Source of the DNA: Ferrovum sp. JA12
GTDB lineage: Bacteria; Pseudomonadota; Gammaproteobacteria; Burkholderiales; Ferrovaceae
Length of the DNA: 64,000 bases
Assembly: GCF_001431705.1 (NCBI RefSeq)
Contig: NZ_LJWX01000001.1
Span: 868,001-932,000, forward strand
Direction: 5' to 3'
Position numbers and translations under genes: made by a program. The notes under the pieces were generated by a model. The model searched no databases. It saw nothing but the letters and a program-made list of their open reading frames with translations, and was not told the origin of the DNA. Position 1 is the first letter of the stretch, and each line of letters opens with the position of its first letter. This document shows positions 21,153 through 30,680 of the stretch, one piece after another.

Positions 21153-22919
21153 ATGAATAACGACTCTGAAACGCCAGTCATGCACACGGACTCTGTTCAG
21201 AAACTCACTTCTGTACTCACTGATGCCAATTATAAGATGGCGGAAAATGTTGGTAATTTGCTTGCTGGATACAAACCAGAGGAATATGAGGCTTTGTTGA
21301 TCAAATTCAATGAGGCCGTACTTCAGGATCTTCCTCTGTGGCAAGAATTACAGTCCCGTTATTATCAACATCAATTGGCTTTGTGGATTAATATGGCCGA
21401 AAAAGCGGCTACAGGAGAGAGTAAATCTAATGTAATAGAAGCTAGTGCCGAGAAAGACAAACGTTTTGCTTCTCCGTTTTGGCACGATAATTTATTGTTT
21501 GACTATTACCGTCAGTCATACTTGCTGACCTCTCAATGGCTAAAGGAAGTGGTGACGTCCATTAGTGTTGACGAGACTACTAAAGAGAAGCTAACTTTTT
21601 TTACCCAACAATTTGTGGATGCCCTCTCGCCCAGTAACTTTTCTGCCACGAATCCCGAAGTATTGATGAAGGCTGTTGAGACCGGAGGGGAGAGTCTGCG
21701 TAAGGGTTTTGAAAATCTTCTTCAAGACATAGAAAAAGGTCATATCACCATGACCGATGAGTCTGTCTTTGAGGTGGGAAAAAATATTGCCACAACACCA
21801 GGAGCGGTGGTTTTTCAAAACCACTTGTTTCAGCTAATTCAGTATTGTCCCGTAGAGCAAGAGGTGTACCAGCGACCTATTCTAATCATTCCGCCCTGTA
21901 TTAATAAATTTTATATTATGGATTTGGGAGAAGATAACTCTTTTGTGCGTTTTGTGGTGGGGCAAGGGCATACGGTTTTTATGCTTTCCTGGAAAAATAT
22001 CTCGATTGAGCAAGAACAGTTGCGTTGGGATGACTATATTGAAGATGGTATTATTCAAGCAATCAAAGTCGTTCAATCCATTAGCCAATGTGACACCATG
22101 GATATATTGGGTTTTTGTATTGGCGGAGCGTTGCTTGCTACCGCTGTGGCGGCTTTTCAGAAAAAAGAAAAATTACCTATTGCTAGCCTGACTTTCTTAA
22201 CCACTTTGCTGGATTACAGTGATGTTGGGGATATTGGCATGTATATCGATCGTAATTTTGTAGAAAGCCGTGAGAAGCAATTATGCTCAGGTGGACTTGT
22301 ATCCGGTAAGGAACTGGCCATGGCCTTTTCAAGTTTACGACCTAATGATTTGATTTGGCCCTATGTGGTCAATAATTATTTGAAGGGGGAGACGCCACCG
22401 GCTTTTGATTTGTTATTTTGGAACAGTGATGGGACTAATTTGCCGGGCCCAATGTTTGCTTGGTATTTGAGACATTTTTATTTGGAAAACCAGTTGCGTA
22501 TTCCTAATGCCTTAACCCTGTGTGGGGAGTCCATTGATCTGGGGGTTATTAATTACCCTACCTACATTTTTGCGGCCAAGGAAGATCATATTGTTCCTTG
22601 GAATACGGCCTTCTCATCGATTAATTTATTGGGTGGAAAAAAAGAGTTTGTATTAGGGGCAAGTGGTCACATCGCCGGAACCATAAACTCTGCTAAAAAA
22701 AATAAACGTAATTACTGGATAGATGGCGAAACATCAATGGGGGCGCAACATTGGTTTGAAACGGCCGTGGAGAAAAAGGGTAGTTGGTGGTGGCATTGGA
22801 TTGAATGGTTACACCTGCAACATCGAGAGCCTAAGGTACCCGCTTCATTAGCGCTTGGTAATAGTGAGTATGTGAGTATCGAGGAGGCGCCTGGTCAGTA
22901 CGTAAAAGAAAAAAACTAG
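21153..22919 (+). CDS. phaC: Class I poly(3-hydroxyalkanoate) synthase
   Basis: Polymerises (R)-3-hydroxyacyl-CoA into polyhydroxybutyrate at the granule surface. The 588-aa length fits class I. The lipase-like box GFCIGG carries nucleophile Cys322; Asp478 (KEDHIVPW) and His506 (SGHIAG) complete the triad, matching Cys319/Asp480/His508 of Cupriavidus necator. The N-terminal PhaC_N region spans about 80-280. It is followed 67 nt later by phaB, with phaP, phaR and a thiolase beyond, forming a full PHB locus although phaA is not directly adjacent. Confidence 0.97.
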   Translation: MNNDSETPVMHTDSVQKLTSVLTDANYKMAENVGNLLAGYKPEEYEALLIKFNEAVLQDLPLWQELQSRYYQHQLALWINMAEKAATGESKSNVIEASAEKDKRFASPFWHDNLLFDYYRQSYLLTSQWLKEVVTSISVDETTKEKLTFFTQQFVDALSPSNFSATNPEVLMKAVETGGESLRKGFENLLQDIEKGHITMTDESVFEVGKNIATTPGAVVFQNHLFQLIQYCPVEQEVYQRPILIIPPCINKFYIMDLGEDNSFVRFVVGQGHTVFMLSWKNISIEQEQLRWDDYIEDGIIQAIKVVQSISQCDTMDILGFCIGGALLATAVAAFQKKEKLPIASLTFLTTLLDYSDVGDIGMYIDRNFVESREKQLCSGGLVSGKELAMAFSSLRPNDLIWPYVVNNYLKGETPPAFDLLFWNSDGTNLPGPMFAWYLRHFYLENQLRIPNALTLCGESIDLGVINYPTYIFAAKEDHIVPWNTAFSSINLLGGKKEFVLGASGHIAGTINSAKKNKRNYWIDGETSMGAQHWFETAVEKKGSWWWHWIEWLHLQHREPKVPASLALGNSEYVSIEEAPGQYVKEKN

Positions 22920-22986
22920 GGGCTTTTGTATAATAACAATAATTAATTAAAATTAGTCATCGCATCAATAAAGGAGAGGAGACAAC

Positions 22987-23730
22987 ATGAGTCAAAGGTT
23001 GGTTTTAGTTACTGGCGGGATGGGCGGCTTAGGGGAGTCTATTTGCGTTAAACTGGCAGAGCTTGGTTATAGAGTTATCACCACATACTCCCACTCGAAC
23101 ACTACTTCAAAGGTTTGGCTTCAGGCCATGAGCGACAAAGGCTACCATTTTCATGGCTACCCTGTGGATGTCTCTGACGCTGAGGATTGCGCTAACATGG
23201 CGGCAAAGATTGAGTCGGAGGTAGGACCTGTAGATGTATTGGTGAATAATGCAGGGATCACCCGCGATATGACTTTTAAGAAAATGACTAAAGTTGATTG
23301 GGATGCGGTGATTAATACTAATTTGAACAGTGTTTTTAACATGACCAAACCCTTTGTGGATGGCATGGTTGAACGAGGCTGGGGACGTATTATCAATGTT
23401 TCTTCTGTGAATGGCCAAAAAGGCGCCTTCGGGCAAACGAACTATGCTGCAGCCAAGGCTGGAATGCATGGTTTTACCAAGTCCTTGGCTCTTGAGGTTG
23501 CCCGTAAAGGGGTAACTGTGAATACAATCTCTCCTGGTTATATTGGTACCAAAATGGTCACTGCTATTCCAGCGGAAATTCTTGAAGCAAAAATTCTTCC
23601 CCAAATTCCTGTGGGGCGATTAGGTAAGCCTGAAGAAGTAGCAGGGTTGATCGTTTATTTGGCTTCAAATGAGGCGGCGTTTATTACTGGAGCTAATATT
23701 TCAATTAATGGCGGCCAACACATGTTTTAA
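22987..23730 (+). CDS. phaB: Acetoacetyl-CoA reductase
   Basis: NADPH-dependent short-chain dehydrogenase of 247 aa reducing acetoacetyl-CoA to (R)-3-hydroxybutyryl-CoA, the PhaC substrate. The cofactor motif is TGGMGGLG (residues 9-16), NNAG is at 87-90, and the catalytic triad is Ser140, Tyr153 and Lys157 (YAAAK). The stretches ITRDMTFKKM and SVNGQKGAFGQTNY are specific to PhaB. A strong AGGAGAGGAG ribosome-binding site precedes the ATG. A bidirectional terminator follows, separating it from the convergent phasin. Confidence 0.97.
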   Translation: MSQRLVLVTGGMGGLGESICVKLAELGYRVITTYSHSNTTSKVWLQAMSDKGYHFHGYPVDVSDAEDCANMAAKIESEVGPVDVLVNNAGITRDMTFKKMTKVDWDAVINTNLNSVFNMTKPFVDGMVERGWGRIINVSSVNGQKGAFGQTNYAAAKAGMHGFTKSLALEVARKGVTVNTISPGYIGTKMVTAIPAEILEAKILPQIPVGRLGKPEEVAGLIVYLASNEAAFITGANISINGGQHMF

Positions 23731-23737
23731 ATAAAAA

Positions 23738-23766
23738 AACCCGCAAGAAACGAGTCCTTGCGGGTT
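23738..23766. terminator. Bidirectional terminator between phaB and phaP
   Basis: A perfect 10-bp stem AACCCGCAAG/CTTGCGGGTT (23738-23747 and 23757-23766) with a 9-nt loop. The A-tract on the left gives a U-run for the minus-strand phasin transcript; the plus-strand tail is weaker. A second, bulged hairpin (about 23770-23798) follows. Confidence 0.85.
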
Positions 23767-23812
23767 AAGCCTTTATTGAAAGGGAACCTTTCGAATAAAG
23801 GAGGAGGAGCCT

Positions 23813-24349
23813 TTAAGCAACTGGTTTAATGGCAGCGCTGGCTGCGTCAACAGTGGCTTTGATACTAGCATCAGTGAAACTTGCAACTTGCTTTGCTGTT
23901 TTAGTCACTCCGTCTAGGGCTGCAGTGGTTGCGGCCACGGAAGATTTCAATGCAGCAATGGCTACGTCAGCACCGGCAGGAGCAGATTTCACTGCTTTAT
24001 CGATATTGCTAGTTAAAGATTGGTTTAAACTGGCAATATGGTTCTCTACCAAAGCGCTAATTTGAGCTTGTGCGTTGGTGGTTACATCATAAATGCTACG
24101 TGCATAACCAGTTGATTTTTCAACTAGTTTTTCATTAATCTGGTTGCGAACAGTGGTTAACGCTTGGGCGTCACGGGCTTCACCTAAATTTTTCAAGGTA
24201 TCGCTTATGTGGGCAAAGTTTTCTTTACCGGCTTCAAGATTTAAACCCATAAGACGCTCTACGGTGTCCATAGAAATTTTAGCCATTTGTAGTGCAGAGT
24301 TAAGCATAGATTTGTTAAACTCAGTGTAGTGTTCGTTTGCGTTAAACAT
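23813..24349 (-). CDS. phaP: Phasin (PHA granule-associated protein)
   Basis: Phasin_2-family protein of 178 aa, coating PHB granules and limiting their size. The ATG at 24347-24349 has an AGGAG ribosome-binding site; the longer frame upstream lacks one. The protein is almost wholly helical, amphipathic and Cys-free. EFNKSMLNSALQMAKISMDTVERLMGLN is the recognisable N-terminal phasin region (residues 10-37), and the C-terminal third is rich in Ala, Val and Lys. It diverges from phaR, with palindromic sites in between, so PhaR repression is likely. Confidence 0.93.
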   Translation of the reverse strand: MFNANEHYTEFNKSMLNSALQMAKISMDTVERLMGLNLEAGKENFAHISDTLKNLGEARDAQALTTVRNQINEKLVEKSTGYARSIYDVTTNAQAQISALVENHIASLNQSLTSNIDKAVKSAPAGADVAIAALKSSVAATTAALDGVTKTAKQVASFTDASIKATVDAASAAIKPVA

Positions 24350-24623
24350 GGTGTTACTCCTATTCAAAAAATGTTCTTTGTTAATATGAATTAGGTCGGT
24401 ACACCATATTGTGCACCGCACAATTGTTAATTTACCTAATGTCAATTACGTTGTCAATGTTTTTTTTGCAACGCAACAAAAAATATTTTTTATATAAGTG
24501 AATTAATAGTCACGAATATATTGATTAATACAAACAAAACTTGATTAATTTGATACCATATTATCATGCTTTTTGTGTAACGCAACATTTTTTTGACGTT
24601 TTGCAACATTTTTGAGGCTTGTT
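24350..24623. promoter_or_regulatory. phaP-phaR divergent regulatory region with palindromes
   Basis: Two perfect dyads of TGC-N3-GCA type are present: ATTGTGC-acc-GCACAAT (24408-24424) and TTGC-aac-GCAA (24466-24476). An imperfect one, TGT-aac-GCA, is at 24576-24584. An 11-nt direct repeat GCAACATTTTT occurs at 24582-24592 and 24603-24613, exactly 21 bp apart, just before the phaR ribosome-binding site. PhaR proteins are known to bind TGC/GCA-rich dyads at phaP and phaR, so these are likely operators. Confidence 0.65.
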
Positions 24624-25256
24624 ATGACGCAAATTGTAAGATTAATAAAGAAGTATCCTAATCGTCGGCTCTACGATACAGAAACCAGCAGTTACATAAC
24701 CCTGACAGAGATAAAACAACTTGTTATTGATCAGGCTGAATTTCAAGTACTCGATGCAAGAACCAATCAAGATTTAACACGTAGTGTCTTAATGCAAATT
24801 ATTTTAGAAGAAGAGTCGGGTGTCTCTCCTTTTTTTACTGCAGACATGTTATCGCAGATGATTCGCTCTTACGGCAATACGATGCAAGGATTCATGGGGA
24901 ATTACTTTGAGCAAGGAATGAAAGCTTTTGTGGAATTACAAAAGAAGGTTCAAGATCAATCCCTGCAATTTAAAGATCCTAATAAGACTGCCGTGGGTAA
25001 TGAGATATGGCAGCAATTTTTGAATGCTCAAGCGCCGGCTATTCAAGGGTTAATGGGCAATTATTTAGAACAAACAACAAATATGTTTGTGGATATGCAA
25101 AATCAAATGCAAAAACAGGCACAGACTATCTTTGGTGCGTCTCCATTTCCCTTTAATCCGCCAGGTTTTAAGGAACCCTTAACCCCCCAGGATGAAGTAG
25201 AGCCAGAGCCCAAGGACCATTCCACTCACTTTACCTCAGATAAACATCATGAGTAA
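24624..25256 (+). CDS. phaR: PHB synthesis repressor PhaR
   Basis: Repressor of 210 aa. The ATG at 24624 with GAGG 7 nt upstream is preferred over a TTG at 24612. The N-terminal DNA-binding domain (PHB_acc_N, residues 1-65) reads [19 protein letters not shown]; the PHB-binding accumulation-regulator region follows ([19 protein letters not shown]). PhaR represses phaP and itself and is released when it binds nascent PHB. The C-terminal tail is acidic and Pro-rich. It overlaps rimO by 8 nt. Confidence 0.95.
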   Translation: MTQIVRLIKKYPNRRLYDTETSSYITLTEIKQLVIDQAEFQVLDARTNQDLTRSVLMQIILEEESGVSPFFTADMLSQMIRSYGNTMQGFMGNYFEQGMKAFVELQKKVQDQSLQFKDPNKTAVGNEIWQQFLNAQAPAIQGLMGNYLEQTTNMFVDMQNQMQKQAQTIFGASPFPFNPPGFKEPLTPQDEVEPEPKDHSTHFTSDKHHE

Positions 25257-26601
25257 CCCCACGTTTGGGAGTAATCCAAGTAGCGTCCCTAAGAACCCGA
25301 AGGTGGGTTTTGTTTCACTGGGTTGCCCTAAAGCTCTCGTTGATTCAGAGCAAATCTTAACGCAATTGCGCGCTGAAGGATATCAAATCTCTGGCAGTTA
25401 TCAAGAAGCTGATATTGTTGTGGTGAATACCTGCGGATTTATTGATTCGGCTATTGATGAATCCCTGGAGGCCATTGGTGAAGCCCTTGAGCAAAATGGT
25501 CGAGTTATTGTGACGGGATGCTTAGGAGCGAATCAAGAAAAAATCAGGCAAGCTCACCCCGGTGTTCTGGCTGTGACAGGTCCCCATGATAAACAAGCCG
25601 TCATGGAGGCTATCCATCAAAGTTTACCCGCTGTGCATGATCCGTTCATGGATTTAGTGCCTCCACAGGGAATTAAGCTAACGCCTAATCATTACGCCTA
25701 TTTAAAAATAAGTGAAGGATGCAATCACCGATGTACCTTTTGTATCATTCCATCTTTACGGGGGGATTTGGTCAGTCGTCCCATTCATGAGGTGATGCAA
25801 GAAGCTGAAAACTTAGTTAAAGCCGGCGTGAAAGAGCTATTGGTTATCTCTCAAGATACCAGCGCTTATGGTGTTGATATAAAATATCGAACTGGTTTTT
25901 GGAATGGTCGCCCTAGAAAAACCCGTATTACTGAATTATGTGAAGCCTTAGGTGAGCTAGGGGTGTGGGTGAGATTGCATTATGTCTATCCCTACCCCCA
26001 TGTGGATGAACTCATTCCCTTGATGGCTTCGGGTAAAATATTGCCTTATCTGGATATTCCCTTGCAACATGCCAATCCAGAGATACTCAAAGCCATGAAA
26101 CGTCCTGGAGATATTGAAAAAACCCTAGATCGTATTCATTCCTGGAGAAAAATTGCGCCAGAGCTCACCCTCAGGAGTACCTTTATCGTCGGGTTTCCTG
26201 GGGAAACTGAGGCGCAGTTTAATGACCTATTGTCTTTCTTGAAGGCAGCACAATTGGACCGTGTGGGATGTTTTACCTATTCTCCTGTGGAGGGGGCAGC
26301 TGCCAACAATATTGGACAATTTATTGCTGATGAAATTAAGTTAGAGCGCCAAGAAAGATTGATGAGCTTGCAACAGGAAATCAGTGAGCAACGTTTAAGA
26401 TCCTGGATAGGCAAAAGACGACAAGTGCTAGTCGATGAGGTTGGGGAGGATTGGGCGATTGCACGAAGCGCCAGTGATGCTCCGGAAATTGATGGATTGG
26501 TTTTTATCCATCCTCACGAGGCGCTCAAGGTAGGACAATTAACCCACGTGTTGATTGAGGATACAAAAGAGTATGACTGTATTGCGAGAAAAGTAGAATA
26601 G
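25249..26601 (+). CDS. rimO: Ribosomal protein uS12 methylthiotransferase RimO
   Basis: Radical-SAM enzyme adding a methylthio group to Asp88/89 of S12. The 450-aa protein has the N-terminal MTTase domain with cluster cysteines Cys26, Cys62 and Cys91; the radical-SAM motif Cys158-x3-Cys162-x2-Cys165 ([10 protein letters not shown]); and a C-terminal TRAM domain. [15 protein letters not shown] is diagnostic of RimO rather than MiaB. It overlaps phaR by 8 nt; this linkage is common in betaproteobacteria and has no obvious link to PHB. Confidence 0.97.
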   Translation: MSNPTFGSNPSSVPKNPKVGFVSLGCPKALVDSEQILTQLRAEGYQISGSYQEADIVVVNTCGFIDSAIDESLEAIGEALEQNGRVIVTGCLGANQEKIRQAHPGVLAVTGPHDKQAVMEAIHQSLPAVHDPFMDLVPPQGIKLTPNHYAYLKISEGCNHRCTFCIIPSLRGDLVSRPIHEVMQEAENLVKAGVKELLVISQDTSAYGVDIKYRTGFWNGRPRKTRITELCEALGELGVWVRLHYVYPYPHVDELIPLMASGKILPYLDIPLQHANPEILKAMKRPGDIEKTLDRIHSWRKIAPELTLRSTFIVGFPGETEAQFNDLLSFLKAAQLDRVGCFTYSPVEGAAANNIGQFIADEIKLERQERLMSLQQEISEQRLRSWIGKRRQVLVDEVGEDWAIARSASDAPEIDGLVFIHPHEALKVGQLTHVLIEDTKEYDCIARKVE

Positions 26602-26630
26602 TTCGTTCAATTACCATGAGGAGAGGGGAA

Positions 26631-27809
26631 ATGACTAAAGAGGTTGTTGTATTAAGTGCTGCTCGTTCAGCAATTGGAGCGTTTGCTGGGTCACTGTCAG
26701 GGTTTGAACCGGGGGTGTTAGGAGGGATAGTCTTAAAAGAGGCAATCAGTCGTGCCAAAATTGACCCACAACACATCACTTATGCCACCGTAGGTAACAC
26801 CATTCCTACCCATTATCGTTTTCCCTATCAAGCACGAGTAACTTGCATTGAAGCGGGAATGTCCATGGACTCCACGGCCTTTGCAGTGAATCGTTTATGT
26901 GGTTCTGGTTTACAGGCCATTGTATCCACGGCCCAAAGTATCATGTTAGGTGACGCAGAGTTTGGCGTAGGGGGTGGGGTTGAGGTGATGTCTGCTGGCG
27001 GTTATTTATCTCCAGCCATGCGTTTTGGTGCACGCATGGGCGATACGCAAATGCTGGATATGATGGTGGCCGCACTCACGGATCCCTTTGGTGTAGGACA
27101 TATGGGAATTACTGCTGAGAACGTTGCCACAAAATGGAATATTTCCCGTGAAGAACAAGATGCTTTTGCTCTTGAATCTCAAAATAGAGCGGCTAAAGCC
27201 ATTGCTGAGGGACGTTTTACATCACAAATTGTACCGATTACTATTAAATCTAAAAAAGGCGATGTAGTATTTGATACCGATGAACATCCAAGAAGTACTT
27301 CCCTTGAAAAGTTAGCCGCCATGAAACCGGCTTTTAAAAAAGATGGCTCAGTCACCGCCGGTAATGCTTCTGGTATTAATGATGGCGCATCCTTTTTAGT
27401 GCTCGCTGAGGCAACAGCGGCTCAGCGTTCTAACCTAACCCCCATGGCACGATTGGTCTCTTATGCTGTGGCTGGAGTACCCAGTCATATTATGGGTGAG
27501 GGACCTATTCCTGCCACTCAAGGTGCCTTAAAGAAGGCAGGACTTCGTTTGGATCAAATGGATGTCATTGAATCCAATGAGGCCTTTGCAGCGCAAGCTC
27601 TAAGTGTCATGAAAGGATTGGGGTTAGACCCGCAAAAAACCAACCCTAATGGGGGGGCTATTGCTTTGGGTCACCCGATTGGTTGCACGGGAGCCTTTTT
27701 AACCACTAAAGCACTGTATGAATTACAACGTATTAACGGTAAATATGCGTTAGTGACTATGTGTATTGGTGGTGGACAGGGTATTGCTGCTATTTTTGAA
27801 AGACTCTAG
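26631..27809 (+). CDS. Acetyl-CoA acetyltransferase / beta-ketothiolase, BktB-like
   Basis: Thiolase of 392 aa condensing two acetyl-CoA to acetoacetyl-CoA, the first PHB step. The ATG at 26631 is preferred since the GAGGAGAGGGG ribosome-binding site overlaps an upstream in-frame ATG at 26616. The nucleophile Cys90 sits in NRLCGSGLQAIV; GGAIALGHPIGCTGA carries the His, and CIGGGQGIA the second Cys. Similarity to C. necator BktB is stronger than to PhaA (ARMGD, HMGVTAENVA-like, FDTDEH). Its place after phaR-rimO supports a PHB role. A hairpin terminator follows. Confidence 0.93.
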   Translation: MTKEVVVLSAARSAIGAFAGSLSGFEPGVLGGIVLKEAISRAKIDPQHITYATVGNTIPTHYRFPYQARVTCIEAGMSMDSTAFAVNRLCGSGLQAIVSTAQSIMLGDAEFGVGGGVEVMSAGGYLSPAMRFGARMGDTQMLDMMVAALTDPFGVGHMGITAENVATKWNISREEQDAFALESQNRAAKAIAEGRFTSQIVPITIKSKKGDVVFDTDEHPRSTSLEKLAAMKPAFKKDGSVTAGNASGINDGASFLVLAEATAAQRSNLTPMARLVSYAVAGVPSHIMGEGPIPATQGALKKAGLRLDQMDVIESNEAFAAQALSVMKGLGLDPQKTNPNGGAIALGHPIGCTGAFLTTKALYELQRINGKYALVTMCIGGGQGIAAIFERL

Positions 27810-27831
27810 TCCCTAAAAAGAGTGCATGAAT

Positions 27832-27865
27832 AAAATCTCGACCAATACACATTGGCCGGGATTTT
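27832..27865 (+). terminator. Terminator after the thiolase gene
   Basis: A 15-bp stem with one G-U pair and one mismatch (27832-27846 and 27851-27865) around an ACAC loop, followed by ATTCTTT. It begins 23 nt after the thiolase stop. Confidence 0.7.
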
Positions 27866-27966
27866 ATTCTTTGAAGGGGCCACTGAAGTCGCTCTCACGT
27901 TGATTTTAAACATAAATTGCCCTACCACTCTTCTCGTTCAGGAGGGGAAAGGATCATCAATTTTGA

Positions 27967-29196
27967 CTAAAGAGGCTCTCGAAGGATTTGCTCGGTAATG
28001 ATTTTGGCGCTACCAGCACTTAGCGTCCAGCCTAAAGTTCCGTGACCGGTATTAAAATAAAGCCCAGGTAATTTAGACTCACCAATATAAGGGTATCCAG
28101 AGGGCGTTACAGGTCGCAATCCTGTCCACGCGTTGAGTTGACTAAAATCTAATCCCTTAGGAAAGTATGCTTGACAACGCCGCACCAGAGAATCAACGCG
28201 CTTGTTATTTAATGTATCATCCCAACCAATAAATTCCGCGGTACCAGCAACCCTCAAATAATTACCTAAGCGTGACATGACTATCTTACCTTGATCATCG
28301 GTTAAACTGATGTGAGGGATGACAGAGGGATCGGTGATAGGTAGGGTAATGGAATATCCCTTAACTGGGTAGATGGACACCGACAAACCCAGGGGTTTAA
28401 TAAGAGATATAGTCCTGATTCCTGTACATAAAATAACCCGCCCAGCCTCTAATTGTTCTTGGTTTTCAAGAACAATTCCTTGGATACGTCCTCTGCCACG
28501 AACAAAAGACTGAACAGTTGATTGAGTTAGAAACTTACCGCCCTTTGTTATAAAGTCCTGACATAGAGCCTGCGCCCAGGCTCTGGCATCCCCTGAAGCA
28601 TCTTGAGGACAGTAGGTGGCACCAAAAATCGGTGTTGGACTGTGCTCTAACGCAGGTTCAAGGTGAAACAACTCCGATACACTCAAGGGATAGCGAGCAT
28701 AGCCTAGGTCATTGATCACCTCTGCGTGATGGATCCCCAGGCGATAGGCTTCTTGCGTCGCATAAAGATGGATAATTCCTTTGTTTTGCTCAGCATAATC
28801 AATGTGTAATGTTTGTTGTAGTTCAAGATGTGCCTCGCGGGAACGCATGGCGAGTTTCAGCAACTGTTTCAAGTTATGATGATATCGTTGCGTCGTACCT
28901 TCACGCAAAAAGGAAAAGGCCCAGCGCCATTGGGCGAGGTCCCACCTTAAGCGAAACAAAATAGGAGATGTCTCGTCCCATAACGCGCGAAAGATCTGGG
29001 GGTAAGTGTCTTTAGAAGCCCAAGGCTCCACATGTCCATAGGAGAGTTGTGAACCATTGGCAAAGGAGGTTTCTTGTGCTGGGGCAGTGTTGTGATCCAC
29101 AAGTGTCACAGTAAAACCAGCCTGTTGCAGATACCAAGCTGTATGGACTCCCACAATCCCTGCTCCAACAACAATAATTGATGAGGTACGACTCAT
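27967..29196 (-). CDS. dadA: D-amino acid dehydrogenase (DadA-like FAD oxidoreductase)
   Basis: DAO-family flavoprotein of 409 aa. The FAD-binding motif VGAGIVGVHTAWYL is near the N-terminus (residues 11-24); ETSFANGSQLS and YGHVEPWA are typical of DadA, and the C-terminal NTGHGTLGWTLSAGS binds FAD. DadA oxidatively deaminates D-amino acids, mainly D-alanine, passing electrons to the respiratory chain at the inner membrane. No alanine racemase (dadX) is next to it. It diverges from ppa across 108 bp. Confidence 0.9.
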   Translation of the reverse strand: MSRTSSIIVVGAGIVGVHTAWYLQQAGFTVTLVDHNTAPAQETSFANGSQLSYGHVEPWASKDTYPQIFRALWDETSPILFRLRWDLAQWRWAFSFLREGTTQRYHHNLKQLLKLAMRSREAHLELQQTLHIDYAEQNKGIIHLYATQEAYRLGIHHAEVINDLGYARYPLSVSELFHLEPALEHSPTPIFGATYCPQDASGDARAWAQALCQDFITKGGKFLTQSTVQSFVRGRGRIQGIVLENQEQLEAGRVILCTGIRTISLIKPLGLSVSIYPVKGYSITLPITDPSVIPHISLTDDQGKIVMSRLGNYLRVAGTAEFIGWDDTLNNKRVDSLVRRCQAYFPKGLDFSQLNAWTGLRPVTPSGYPYIGESKLPGLYFNTGHGTLGWTLSAGSAKIITEQILREPL

Positions 29197-29304
29197 ATTA
29201 TTAATATCAATGGGTTATTAGCTTTGTTTAATCTATTATTGTAGCAAACACTAAAAAGACTGAGTCCGTTATAATGAATGTTTTTTTGAAGGGGGAGACT
29301 GATA

Positions 29305-29832
29305 ATGATTTTAGATCGTGTACCAGCAGGTAAAGATGTTCCTAATGATATTAATGTCATCATTGAAATTCCAATGAATGGCAGTCCTATTAAATATGAA
29401 CTAGATAAAGAAACTGGTGCCATGTTCGTCGATCGATTTATGTCTACCGCCATGCATTATCCTTGTAATTATGGCTATATTCCTCAAACTCTGTCCGAAG
29501 ACGGAGATCCTGTGGATGTGTTGGTGATCACTCCGATTCCTTTAATCACTGGCGTAGTAGTTCGTTGTCGTCCCATTGGTATGTTGAAAATGACTGACGA
29601 GGCTGGGGTGGATGCGAAACTGTTGGCTGTACCGGTAACTAAGTTATGTAATATTTATGATGCCATTCAAGAGCCTGCAGATCTTCCCGCTCTGACATTA
29701 AAACAAATCGCTCACTTCTTCGAGCATTATAAGGATCTTGAGGTCGGTAAATGGGTGAAAGTGGAAGGGTGGGAAGGCGTTGAGGCTGCCAGAGCAGAGA
29801 TCTTGGCTGGGATAAAGAACTACTCCAAATAG
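29305..29832 (+). CDS. ppa: Inorganic pyrophosphatase, family I
   Basis: Soluble Mg2+-dependent pyrophosphatase of 175 aa. The signature [10 protein letters not shown] with its metal-binding aspartates is near residue 65; NYGYIPQT precedes it and KHYKDLE-like [11 protein letters not shown] follows. It hydrolyses pyrophosphate in the cytoplasm. A GGGGGAG ribosome-binding site precedes the ATG and a TATAAT box lies at 29270-29275, though no good -35 is visible. Confidence 0.97.
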   Translation: MILDRVPAGKDVPNDINVIIEIPMNGSPIKYELDKETGAMFVDRFMSTAMHYPCNYGYIPQTLSEDGDPVDVLVITPIPLITGVVVRCRPIGMLKMTDEAGVDAKLLAVPVTKLCNIYDAIQEPADLPALTLKQIAHFFEHYKDLEVGKWVKVEGWEGVEAARAEILAGIKNYSK

Positions 29833-29841
29833 AGGAAAACT

Positions 29842-30675
29842 TTATTCGGAGGCCTGTATGGGGATGATTGGCCTCCCGTCAGCTGTTTTAGGTATATCTT
29901 TCTTCCAAGCATGGCCATAGTTGATTTCAACGGTGACATCTAAGGTTGATCTCTGTTGATATTGAAGTTTTAATAACTCCCTTAGCCAAGGAGTGGGTCT
30001 TTTTAAGCTCTGTACCCGCTCCATGGCATAACCCAAATAAGTATAAAAATCGTGAATTAACAGATCATGATTGGTGAAGGTGAGCGTAATATTTTCACGA
30101 TCCATAACGGGATGTTGAAAACCAAGATTAATCAGCGCGTCTCCCACATCGTGCATATCCACCAGTTGTTGTAAGAACTGGTGGGTTTTTATTTGATTGG
30201 GTATTTCTTTTAGGGTATCAGGACCAAAGTTAGAAAAAATTAATAAGCCATTGGGTTTGAGGATTCGTTTTGCTTCTTGCAAGACCTGGTTGCCCTCCAC
30301 CACAGGCAATAAAAGATGGCAGAAGACCACATCAACACTGTTAGATTGAATAGCTAAGTACTCTGCATCGGAGCATAGGTAATGCAGAGTATTTTTTTGA
30401 GTTAAGCGCTGCCAGAGATTGTGTTTGGGACCTCTGCAGGACTCTAACATTAACCAAGACATATCTACGTTAATTAATTGAGCTTGAGGAAAGAGGGTGA
30501 GTAATTCGCGATTACCCCAACCAGGTCCTGAACCCAGATTAACGATGATTGCGGGGGAGATGTTAATGAATTCAAAATGCTCAATCAGACGTTGTGCAAT
30601 ATCTTGACTCCAACTCAGAGATTGTTGGGCATCAATTAGCCTCTGATCGGACTTTCTAAAGCGCATTTCCGCCAT
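29842..30675 (-). CDS. bioC: Malonyl-ACP O-methyltransferase BioC
   Basis: SAM-dependent methyltransferase of 277 aa. The SAM-binding motif is VNLGSGPGWG (near residue 46), followed by VDMSWLML. The stretch FSNFGPDTLKEI and DMHDVGDALINLGFQHPVMD are hallmarks of betaproteobacterial BioC, as is the C-terminal NYGHAWKK. BioC methylates malonyl-ACP so it can be elongated to pimeloyl-ACP methyl ester in biotin synthesis. It follows bioB on the same strand with only 5 nt between, strong support for the biotin role. BioH, BioF, BioA and BioD are not in the window. Confidence 0.88.
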   Translation of the reverse strand: MAEMRFRKSDQRLIDAQQSLSWSQDIAQRLIEHFEFINISPAIIVNLGSGPGWGNRELLTLFPQAQLINVDMSWLMLESCRGPKHNLWQRLTQKNTLHYLCSDAEYLAIQSNSVDVVFCHLLLPVVEGNQVLQEAKRILKPNGLLIFSNFGPDTLKEIPNQIKTHQFLQQLVDMHDVGDALINLGFQHPVMDRENITLTFTNHDLLIHDFYTYLGYAMERVQSLKRPTPWLRELLKLQYQQRSTLDVTVEINYGHAWKKDIPKTADGRPIIPIQASE

Positions 30676-30680
30676 GGCTA

